From NCBI RefSeq assembly GCF_000350225.1, contig NW_005178692.1, positions 1 through 64,000 of the forward strand: a DNA stretch of 64,000 nucleotides. Reading direction: 5' to 3'. The notes under the pieces are model-generated. The model saw nothing but the letters and a program-made list of their open reading frames with translations. It had not been told where the DNA came from and did not search any database. How positions within the stretch are numbered: the stretch's first letter is position 1; each line of letters starts with the position of its first letter. This DNA comes from Chondrus crispus. Lineage: Eukaryota; Rhodophyta; Florideophyceae; Gigartinales; Gigartinaceae. Both the position numbers and the translations under genes were made by a program. This document shows positions 53,901-62,400 of the stretch, in pieces.

Positions 53901-55873
53901 GGAATGGCATCTGGCCTGAGGCGAATGCACATTGGCTGCACACTGGCAGGCGGATCAGCCCCCAGCCTTGTTCTGAAAATATCCCTGTAGCCATATACTA
54001 AGTCCTGTAATTCTTCGTGATATTCTTCTGGTAGGCCGCCCTGAATGGCTTCCTGAATTCGTTCTTTCAATTGTGAATCTGTGTCTGACTCTTGATCGAT
54101 TCCAAATGAAATGTTAGAATCTTTGGAGACGGGGCCATCATCTGGAGTGTCCCCATAAAGAATTGGAGACTCATCAGGTGAACCGTTTTCCGAGTCGCTG
54201 TAAGAGGTACCGTCATCCGAAGAGAACCCTGAATTTACCTCCTCTGAATCAGTGGAGTTCTGGGTATGGGCGTTAGACGTGTAACCGCGAAGTAGTATAC
54301 GTGACAGACGTCCAGGAGTTTTTGGGGGAGTATCCTCTTTGGTGGAAAGTGCTGAAGAAAACCCAATGTTCGAAAAGTCTGCGTCGTGGAATTGATTCCG
54401 CACACGCTTCAGATGCTCGTCCAAATTAAATCCTATCGCCTGAAGAACTGGGCGAGCGATAAGAATTTCGGGCATGTACTCCTTGAAAACAAGGAATTCC
54501 AAGTTGCGGAGACGGAGTGGTCCTTCTGGAGTATTGAGAGTAACAGAAACACGGACCTTTGTGTGGGCGCAATAAACTTGCGAATCTTCTTCCGCATTTG
54601 CTCCTATAGCTAGACTCATTCTGATTGGTTCGCGAAGGGTTAGAGTGTTAACATATACACCATCATCAGCGCACTGTTTGACGTGTTGCTCGCTGAGAGC
54701 AGAATGGTCCGCACCGTAATCGCCGTTGACGATTACGTTTACACTGTCCGCCAATTTTGCGAAGTACCGTCCTGAACCTTGCAGCGCATGACATGCTTCC
54801 AGTGTTTGCGACAGAACGCTTAAACGTCCCTTTTCCGATCGAGTCTTGTAGAATTCTTTTAACAAAGAATATTTCTCCTCGTCTGTTGAAAGAGGGCAGT
54901 CCTTCACATAATGTCGTTTCTTACATTTGGAAACATTTAAACAAAAAGGTAACTCAATGACACCCCCCGTGTTTTCAGATCCGGCGCCGTTCGAACGTGA
55001 ATCTGTGGAGTTGTTTGAACCTCTATTGCTGTTTCCTCGTGTGCCTTGGTTGCTTCGGCCGCCTCTGTTCCATTTCCGCGTGGAACCATATGTATCGTTA
55101 TTCAATTTGCAATTTCCGTTTCCTGACTTCGCAGAACCGTCTCTTGTCTTGTCTTGCTTTTCAGCGCCAATCTTCGTAGTTACAGAATCAGAATCTCTCG
55201 TAGTCTGCCGAATGGATACAAATTCGTCGCATCGAACGGCTTGATTAACAACGTAGCGATAAAACTGCATCCAATCCTTTTTCAAATCATGCCTACTCAA
55301 GGAAAGGTCGTTTTCAATTTTTTCCTTGAGTGCAGGAGGCTTCAGCAGTGTACAAATGTGTGCCGTGGCCTGTTTGGGATTTTTCTGAATGAGGTCTCCC
55401 CACCGTCGGACACGAAGGAAAGTTTTGTAGTCCATGAAGAGCGCTTTGATGCGGAGTTCAGGATTTTTTTCGTTGATGTTCATTCGAACAGATGACCGAA
55501 TAGAATTATCCAGCTCGGTAGTTGTCAAAGTATCGAAGTTCACTGTCTCCTTCTCGTCCAGCCAATTTTTTAACGCCTCTTCAGAGAGTTCATCAACGGA
55601 GGTCACCCCGTCAAATTCGTCGAATTCTACAAGCGATAGGAGAAGGTCTGGATCCAGCGAAGACTTGAGAGAAATTGCTGAAATGCTGCTACCAGTAGCT
55701 TGGGCATCATTGATGCGTAGCAAATATCGCTCACGCTCACGCAAAAAAGCATGGATGCTCTTCTGTCCAAGCCGACGTAGTTCCGGATGAGCAATGGGCG
55801 TAAATAGATGTTGACCCTGTAGCTGGGCCTGGCTGGAGTTTGAGTTCCCCGCCATGTTGAAAATTACAAGCAA
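50975..55873 (-). CDS. Gypsy E Gag-Pol polyprotein with chromodomain (1632 residues)
   Basis: A single frame joins Gag and Pol. Gag spans about 1-300, and a Cys/His knuckle-like CLNVSKCKKRHYVKDC lies at about 309. A retropepsin-like segment (VNGDYGADHS) is near 381. RT runs about 650-880 with FTVDLRPVNSQTIPH and a catalytic WLDDLLLHH near 813. RNase H starts at CLFTDASETHWAG near 975. The integrase zinc region is at about 1190-1230 (GHCGRSGHRGVDTTYEN...CNTCMHC), with the core at IHFDYLYLGE, VSDRGSHFKN and PQSNGTVE (about 1258-1355). A chromodomain ends the protein (about 1560-1610, LGLRYNPQ...VNVKWQDFDYEEPTWEP). It differs clearly from Gypsy A and B and belongs to another chromodomain lineage. 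Confidence 0.9.
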   Translation of the reverse strand: MLVIFNMAGNSNSSQAQLQGQHLFTPIAHPELRRLGQKSIHAFLRERERYLLRINDAQATGSSISAISLKSSLDPDLLLSLVEFDEFDGVTSVDELSEEALKNWLDEKETVNFDTLTTTELDNSIRSSVRMNINEKNPELRIKALFMDYKTFLRVRRWGDLIQKNPKQATAHICTLLKPPALKEKIENDLSLSRHDLKKDWMQFYRYVVNQAVRCDEFVSIRQTTRDSDSVTTKIGAEKQDKTRDGSAKSGNGNCKLNNDTYGSTRKWNRGGRSNQGTRGNSNRGSNNSTDSRSNGAGSENTGGVIELPFCLNVSKCKKRHYVKDCPLSTDEEKYSLLKEFYKTRSEKGRLSVLSQTLEACHALQGSGRYFAKLADSVNVIVNGDYGADHSALSEQHVKQCADDGVYVNTLTLREPIRMSLAIGANAEEDSQVYCAHTKVRVSVTLNTPEGPLRLRNLEFLVFKEYMPEILIARPVLQAIGFNLDEHLKRVRNQFHDADFSNIGFSSALSTKEDTPPKTPGRLSRILLRGYTSNAHTQNSTDSEEVNSGFSSDDGTSYSDSENGSPDESPILYGDTPDDGPVSKDSNISFGIDQESDTDSQLKERIQEAIQGGLPEEYHEELQDLVYGYRDIFRTRLGADPPASVQPMCIRLRPDAIPIRVKVRRYSPPQAKFLRKKVDELLSLGLVRRNNSSEWACAPLIVPKDGPEKFRFTVDLRPVNSQTIPHTWPMPDLESITSELAGDCCFSIIDLCHGYWQMPLDSESQECQSFITPDGVFTPTRVMHGQTNATSYFQSTVGNLCLSLRDNILQWLDDLLLHHKNCRDLLDTFRVFFEICRKGNLKLHAAKCKLFLREGTWCGRTISADGIKLDPKRLEAIVNMPRPKTGGDLQQFVCAANWMRFTIPEFSRIIEPLSQVLEQVYIKVGGRTKRAASKIALDSTFWNSDHDQTFTVVKEALRNAVTLAHPDPEKILCLFTDASETHWAGTLTQIPKIHLDEDFENQHHEPLAFLSGSFKKSSFHWSTPEKEAFAIVTSVTRLDYMLLRPEGFILFTDHKNLTFIFHPVIVNPRIAKHTVNKIERWAMQLSAFRYTINHISGDDNCWADLLSRWGGRIGGIIHGTLGALFQAPIAPDLDPDFTWPKLADIKREQQKGISEWGETPPSTIKNGLYRTNRNAVWIPSRSKELQLRICIIGHCGRSGHRGVDTTYENIKAHFCWKKMKTDITAFCNTCMHCLVTIGGQRIPRPLSHAMHSTTPNELIHFDYLYLGESNSGPVYVLIIKDDASSFALLEESDAADATNTVRALRKWFSLFGVSLFWVSDRGSHFKNKVMADLNRALHSHHHFTTPYSPQSNGTVETVCKEVLRGCRALLSEFRLKETEWPEVIDIVQSVLNHSVRPSLGNRAPVTVMTGRPADNPLSALVPPVVEHAHSLELVKAQRLMEIDSLMNAVDAMHKDASEKRTRKREQAVKSHNRKTGVQEVNFDVGDFVLVAKRASKGGEKLRVNWTGPRRVTRAASDSTFEIQNLLTNAKHVVHASRLKLYSDSHLNVSEQLLDSIAHNEAHLNKVEQLLGLRYNPQSEVYEVNVKWQDFDYEEPTWEPFANVQEDVPAILENFLQDYSDQDLVKAARDSGI

Positions 55874-55886
55874 TCGTAGTGATCAC

Positions 55887-56117
55887 TGTGGTCAGCTCGT
55901 AAGTTGAAATGTTGAGAGGTGGAAGTGCTCTATCTTTTTTCTTACTAGCAATGAAGTGTGGCATTACTTATAGGGGATGTAGGGCGGTAGGTAAATTAGG
56001 ACCTGTAAAGAATAACAGGAACTAATACGGGCTAAGGTTGACAAAGACTAAAGTCGACGGAGCTTGACTCAGAAGGATGCAGCAGGAATCACCAATCAAT
56101 AAGTCATATTGATAGCA
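55887..56117 (-). repeat. 5' LTR of Gypsy E
   Basis: 231 bp, identical by eye to the 3' LTR, beginning TGCTATCAATATGAC on the minus strand; next to the CGAAC duplication. Confidence 0.95.
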
Positions 56118-56516
56118 CGAACACATTCTCGAGAATATTCGATTGTTGGCTGTACCTTTAGGACAAGGTGTACAGCTCATTGCACCCGCTCGTGAGAAAG
56201 TGCCTGTGGGACATAACTGGCAGGATCTGGCTCCCGCAACATCACTGAGGGTACCTTTTTTGACATTTGAAGCAACAGTTACTCGAGCTTTCTCCCTCTT
56301 GGCTAAAACCAAATGCTGAGTTCCTTCTGAACGTGCTAGTAGGGCGATTTTCACAGGAAGTCGCTTCAATATCTGAATTTCGATCTGCATTTCTACCGCC
56401 TCTCGTGAAGGTCCCGCCTGGAAAGCGCTGGCAAAACCTGTTGGTGGTCTTGTTGCTAAAGAATCCAGGAGGGCAGGGTTGACATGCTGGAACAAACCTA
56501 GGTCTTGGTTACTCAC
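56118..56516 (-). pseudogene. Cys-rich GCC2/GCC3-like repeat gene, 5' portion
   Basis: Upstream part of the host gene split by Gypsy E. Next to the insertion it reads CQLCPTGTFSRAGAMSCTPC in one frame; further upstream the Cys repeats (PACQPCPPGFFSNKTTNRFC) lie in a different frame, so a frameshift is present in addition to the insertion. No signal peptide or start could be placed; the 5' end may lie in an exon beyond 56516. Confidence 0.5.
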
Positions 56517-57040
56517 ACTGCTTTGGTCCAGCTTATCCTTTTTGTTTTTCTCTCTACTTTGTGCTCTCCGAGCTTCCGACGTGTGTATACTATACCTCCT
56601 GTGACGGGTCCCAGAGTATTGTATGCATCTTGCATGTTAATATTGAGGAAGCTTGAGTCCAGAAAAAATATGGTGAAAAGAGGGCTCATATGGAAAATTT
56701 GGCCTTCCATGAAGTTAAATGTCATCTATACACAAGCGTCGTCGTGCTGCTCTCTAATTGCCTTTAAATACCCTATCATTCCCTTCCTTACCAGCTTTAC
56801 TGGCACCTTCAAAACTCCCTGCTGCCTCCCCTTCGGTCAAGACTTTGCCCTTCGTGCAGCCCAGGCATTCTTCTAGATGCACCGGGTCGAGAGCTCTGTT
56901 CTATCCTCCCACGAGACTAAACAAATAGCTGGCGGCAGATGCGATGCAAACTCTCGCACAGCGAACTCATATTTACTCAAGAGATGCGATACGTTTAAAA
57001 TTCAATCCAATCAACTCAAATTATCCGGCCATCAGCATTC

Positions 57041-57616
57041 CTAGCTGGGAGGAGCTACGCACCGATCGCCAGTGCAGACAGGACACGAAGGCGGGCGAGG
57101 CACGGTCGGGGGCAGAAGACGGCCACACAAGATGCGCCCGCACCTGCCAGGGAACGAGCGCCCGTAGTTAACCACTGTTTTGGCAAGTGTGCAGCGGCGA
57201 CCGCGTCGGCAATCGCCTTGGCACGTCTTGAAAGCGGCTACACATGCATTTCGGCAGTCGCTGTTTATCAACCTTCGGCCGTTCGGCACGCACTTGCACG
57301 CCCGTCCGTCGCGAATCGCCTCCCGGACGGTGAGACATTTGCACTTGCCACTACACATTCTGAAGTGCTTCCCGCACAAGGTTCTACAGTTGGTGGTGGT
57401 TGGGGTCTCTTCGATCTCGGATGTCCAGTCACCGCGCACTCTGTACGTGACGGCGCAGGTCGCGGGCCATGTGAAGCAGCAGTCGGGATGGTCAGACGAA
57501 GTGGTGTTGCCGCAACGGGTCGCCACGACTGCGCTGTGCGAGCAGTTGCCTTGCTCCTGCAGCGCTTGGGCGGACAGGAAGACCAGGGAGAGGAGGGCGG
57601 CTAATAAGAGAGACAT
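57041..57616 (-). CDS. Secreted protein with 22 cysteines
   Basis: 191 residues, no intron. Signal peptide MSLLLAALLSLVFLSAQA. The mature 173 residues hold 22 Cys, with pairs and CxC motifs (DCCFTW, GKCKCLTV, ACKCVPNG) and a basic C-terminal third (CRRGRRCTL, PGRCGRILCGRLLPP). An NCS and an NTT site allow N-glycosylation. The spacing suggests several small disulfide modules; I recognise none by name. It is probably extracellular. It lies 425 bp upstream of the split GCC2/GCC3-like gene and on the same strand. A TATA box is 115 bp before the ATG. It is locally GC-rich relative to its flanks, like the other secreted-protein genes here. Confidence 0.75.
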   Translation of the reverse strand: MSLLLAALLSLVFLSAQALQEQGNCSHSAVVATRCGNTTSSDHPDCCFTWPATCAVTYRVRGDWTSEIEETPTTTNCRTLCGKHFRMCSGKCKCLTVREAIRDGRACKCVPNGRRLINSDCRNACVAAFKTCQGDCRRGRRCTLAKTVVNYGRSFPGRCGRILCGRLLPPTVPRPPSCPVCTGDRCVAPPS

Positions 57617-57730
57617 GATTGCGGGCGTCTCGGCTTAGATGGCGGTGTGCGAGAAGAGTCGCGGTGGTACTGCTGCGATTGCGGGACGTGGCAAAGACCC
57701 GGTTCAGGGGTTCGCAGTTCATTGAGTTGG

Positions 57731-57738
57731 TTTATATA
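57731..57738 (-). promoter_or_regulatory. TATA box of the 22-Cys protein gene
   Basis: Minus strand reads CCTATATAAACC, 115 bases upstream of the ATG at 57616. Confidence 0.6.
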
Positions 57739-57744
57739 GGTATT

Positions 57745-59427
57745 GGAGAGCTCTGTCGAATTCCTTGGAAGCAAACAAGCGACTGGTGCTTCAACCCCTC
57801 AAGCAGGCATGCCATCTCAAAGAATCTCTCGCGACGCAGGGAACGGAAGAGCGAGGGTATCACAACCCCTTTGCATTATAGTGGACATCCGCTCAAAAAG
57901 TGAGCCTTAGGGTGATGGTAAGCGGCCATTTGCGGTGCCTTCCACGTGCGTACGATATGCACGAACCAGGAAGAAGAGAATGCTGTACTGTACGTATGCA
58001 ACGACAGAAGTTCCATTGCAGGAATAAGAAAACCGCAACGAGTGCAGACGCTTGTTTCGTATGGTGGCTCTACATCTGTATATGCATGAAGTGCTTCCGG
58101 ACATGCATGAAGTGCATGGATATAGACACTGTCAGTGGTTGAATCTCACCCTTTTTCTGGGCCAGCGGCTCTCCCTAGGTGAGAGTGGGAGAGACGACGA
58201 CTCTGCCCGCCGAATAAATCTCCTGCGAGGTATGCATTTCCGATGTCTAAGTTCGAGACTGACCCTGTAGGAATCCCGGCGAAACACAAGTAATTACCAT
58301 GGATCTCGCATAAATGATCTTCGCAATTGTCACGAGTGACATTATCCCTACAATTACAGTAGAAGCATAAAATGGGGGTTTGTGACGCACAGCTGGTAAA
58401 GATAGACACCGGCTCCATGGATGTAGGATACAGTAATCTTACCATGAGCATAGAAGAAGAAGATTGTCCCTTTACTGTATGTATGGTTCAAGTTGTTCTA
58501 CCCTTGGTAACCATGGTATACATAAACCGGTTTCGGAAGTTAATTCGGTTTCTTAAATTTTACCAACTTTCAGACTGGTTAGTACCTCCTCTCACTTGCT
58601 CCGCGGGAACAGACGTAACAAAACGATCCCGCCATCGAAACCAAAACGCTCTTATCGCAATACAAGCCCGTCTTTTTCAGCGCAGGTTGTGCACCGACCA
58701 ACTCTTATGACAAGTAGACGTCAAATTAGTCTCAAAAGTAAAAGAGTTCCGTGATAAATCCATCCAACAGCTACCACTCCCCTCTTGTCGTTTCTCGATA
58801 TGCAATGAGGGACCTTTCCACCTTTCAGAGGGCCCTCTTTGCTCACCTTAATGACTCTGTGCCGGGCCACGGTGCCCAAGATATGATAGATTAAATGACC
58901 AATTTTTGTAATGATCGGTAAATGAACTTGTTTTCATGGGTTTATTGCTGGTTCGAAGCGGCTATGCATGTCCCTAATGTGCTTTTTGTTGCCCGTAAAC
59001 AAGCAATGTGAAGAGCGCAGAACCGGAATGGCTTTTATTCGGAGAAGAATGGAGTTGTTGATCTTATTTTGTGGATAATTTTGTGGAGTGAGGGCAAGTG
59101 TAACGGAAAAAACCGATTTATGTTCACAATGGTTACTGCATTCTGCGTTTATGTGTGTATTTTTTGTAGACTTCCGGCGATACCATGAAGTTCTGATTTA
59201 CGATCATTCACCAAGCTACACGACTACAGAATACTGTACACAAAATTTAACTAAAATAAATTAATGGATAACTCTTGAAAACAAGTCTGATTTTTCTCAT
59301 GAGGTCGCCAAAACAAGAGCACAAGCGAGCGTCGGCGTTTACGCATGTGGGGCTGGGAACGGCGATGTGGGGCGAGGAGGTGCAGATGCGCGCACTCGCA
59401 CCCTTGGTTAATCTAAAGCATTATTAC
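57745..59427. other. Spacer with no supported gene
   Basis: Short frames only on both strands, with no domain. AT-rich from 58840 to 59290. ATGCATGAAGTGC words are duplicated near 58085-58120. Nothing else noted. Confidence 0.45.
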
Positions 59428-59487
59428 TGATGAATCGTAATCCTCATGGGGGTGTCTTTACTCGTCGTCGCCGTCTCGTGGGTCTAA
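59428..59487 (-). repeat. 3' LTR of Copia D (part provable here)
   Basis: The 60 bases shared with the right end of the window. The true LTR probably extends further right, into the polyprotein 3' end, since the stop codon (59484-59486) lies within the shared sequence. Confidence 0.75.
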
Positions 59488-62400
59488 GTACCGCTGGTGA
59501 CAGACTGTAATGCTGACAGTCTGTCCTTGCAGTCGGTCACGCGCGCACCTGTCAGCGTCTGATGAAGAGAGTTGCGGTCCGTCAGTCCCGGGGGACGCTG
59601 AGGGGTGCGCGTGAAGGATGTGCCGGGGTGCGCTTTCGGGTCGGGGCTGCGGGGTTCATGTGGTTGGATGATGTTGCAGATTTCTTGAAAGCGGATGGGT
59701 CCGAGCGCTTTTGTGAATAGGTCTGCTGGGTTGCCCGCGGATGGGATGTGTTGCGCGGTGATAGCGGCGCCTTGGATGTGATGTTGCAGGTGGTGGTGCC
59801 TGACATCGATGAGCTTCCGTCTGCGCGTGGGGGCGGAGTTTTCCGCGACTTGTATGGTCGATTGGTTGTCGATGAATACTGTCGTGGGGTGCTGTTGTGG
59901 ATGCTTCATGTCTCGAAGCAGCCGACGAAGCCATAGTGTCTGCTGGGCGGCGAGCGAGGCTGCTATGTATTCAGCCTCGCAGGTTGACAGGGCTACGACG
60001 TCTTGGGGCGTCGATGTCCAGGCTATCGGGGAGTGGCCGATAGTGTGTATTATGCCCGTGAGCGACTTGCGGCTTTTGGCATTTGCATAGTCTGCGTCAC
60101 TGTATGTGCGCAGACATATCGGGGCTCGAGCGTGATACGATATGGCCTTGCTCTTGGTGCCCTTGAGATACCGGAGGAGCCATTTGAGCGCGTGCCAATT
60201 TGCTTGGCTCGGTTGCTTGCTGTGTCGCGTCAGCTGGTTGGTGGTGTGGTACGCGTCGTAACGGGTGCTGTCGACGACATACCGGAGGTCTCCTAGAATG
60301 GAGCGGTAGTGGGTGGTGAGCGTGGGGGATAGGGGCGCCGTTTGGTTCTCTACGTTCTTGTTTGGCTTTTGCGGCGCGGGGGTTGTTTTTGGATTGCATT
60401 CCGACATGTTGTGTTTCGCAAGTATGGTGCTTATGGTCTGTTCTTGCGAGATGTGGATGCTGCCTTGTGCGTCGCGTGTTATTTGCCAACCGAGGTACGT
60501 ATGGGGGAATCCGAGATTTTTGATGTTGTACTTTTGCTTGAGGGCGGTGAGTAGTTCATCGATGAGTGCTTGGTTTGAAGCGGTGACGAGGAAGTCGTCC
60601 ATGCTGACAGCGAACAGCAGTGTGCCCGTTGTGTGTGTTTTGGTGAATAAGCATGGGTCGCTGTCGCATTGCTGATAGCCTTGCTTGATGAGATGTTTCT
60701 GAAGGCCGGCAGTGTAACGGTGGCCGGCGGATCGGCCGCCATATAGGTTGCCTACTAGTTGTCCCGCTTCGGTGCCGTGCTTGAGGTTACCGTCGAATCG
60801 GGGGAGCTGTCTCACATAGACGGGGAAGCGGGGGTCATGTGTCTCGTGTAAGTAGGCGGCCGTGATGTCCATGTACTGTAGAGGCCATCTGTGTGATGCA
60901 GCGATTGCTAGGATTGTGCGCACTGACGTTTTCTCTGCCATGAAAGTGGACGTTTGTTTAGGGTCGAAGTGTTTGCCTGGCTGCATGCGGTCGCCTCGTA
61001 TGGAACAGCGTGCCTTTCGTTTTGCTATTTTCCCTGTTGGTGTACGTTTGTATCTGTACGTCATCGTGAGGGGTATGAGTTTTTCGTGCGGGGGCACGTC
61101 TGATGGCGGTATCCATTTGATCGTGGTCTGTTGGTCCAGCATGTCTAATTCAGCGTTGTGCGCGGTCTCCCATTCTGCCGCGTCCGGGTACTGCCGTGCT
61201 GCGTGGGCATGGCGTGGCGCTGGTGTGGTTTGGTCGATGGTTCGTGGTGGTGATATGTATCGGTGCTTGTTGTTGCTTTGTGCTGGCGGTTTGGGTCTTG
61301 TCAGTTTGGTTTTGAATGCGTGCCTTGACGTGTGTGTGGGGTCCCGGTGTCGTGAGTATGGTTTGAAGTCGATCGCTCGGATGACCCTGTATCGCGCACT
61401 GTTTATCGTGATGGTCATGATGTGCGTTTCCGATGTTGGGAACATGTATCGGACGGGTTCGCTGCGAGCTTGGAGTTTGGTTTTGTGTGCGTGAATTGGT
61501 GCCGTTCCGATTTGCCCGAAGGCGAAGATGCGTGTCATGCGCGCTGGTCTGCCGTGCCAGAGGCTCCACGGGCTTTTTTTGGTAGCGCTGTGTCTCATTA
61601 TGTTGTACTTGAAGACAACATCGCGTACTGCGTCCTCCCAAAATTGGGGTGGTAGTGACGCGTGATGGAGTGCTGCTCTGGCACTTGTGAACAGCGTTTT
61701 GTTGATTCTTTCGGCAATAGAATTTTCTTGTGGCTGGTGGGGGGTGTTGGTTATGTGCTGTATGCCGTGAGATTGATATGTCCTTTGTGCGTGCGTCGAT
61801 GTGAATTCTTTAGCGTTGTCTGTCCTGTACGCTTGGGGGAGTTTGTTTTGTAGGGACAACGTGTGGAACAACTTCGGTATTATGGCGTTCACTTCTTGTC
61901 TCTTGCGAATGTAGTAGGTGACAAGGTATCTGCTGGCCGTGTCTATGCAGGTGAATATGTGTGCATTTCCGTGTGTTGACGGGGGTGTGATGGGGCCGCA
62001 TGTGTCTGAGCTGAGTTGCTCTGCGATTTGTTGAGAGTGGTGTGCTGTTGGGTGCGGGCGGGGGGATTGTCGAGCGTGCGCACATGAGGAACAGCTGATG
62101 GGTGGGGGGGCGCCTTGGAGGCTGGCTGGGAGGTTGGCGATGGTTCCTTCCTGTGCCATGCGTTGGAGCGCTTTGGGCGGGGCGTGGTTGAGGGCGAGGT
62201 GCCACTCGTACGCGGTTGCTGTGGTTTTTGTCAGTTGTTTGGGTGTGTGTGGATTGGGGTCGTGGAAGTGTTGTATTTTTGGCGATCGGGTTTTGGTGGG
62301 TGTGCGGTTTGGCAATAGGTGTGCTGATTTTGTCGCTGATCGGGGTGGGGTGGCCTTTGCTGTGGCCGTTGGTTGCTTGGTCGTCGTGCGGTTGTGGGCT

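Larger units (their letters stand above)
50726..56117 (-). mobile_element. Gypsy element E (chromodomain), looks whole and young
   Basis: 5392 bp on the minus strand. Two 231-bp LTRs (50726-50956 and 55887-56117) appear identical, with TG...CA ends, and are flanked by the 5-bp duplication CGAAC (50721-50725 and 56118-56122). A purine tract GAAGAGGGGAC precedes the 3' LTR. One uninterrupted ORF fills the interior. The 5' LTR is followed by GTGATCACTACGATTG, not an obvious tRNA complement. Identical LTRs imply a very recent jump, here into a Cys-rich host gene. Confidence 0.95.
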
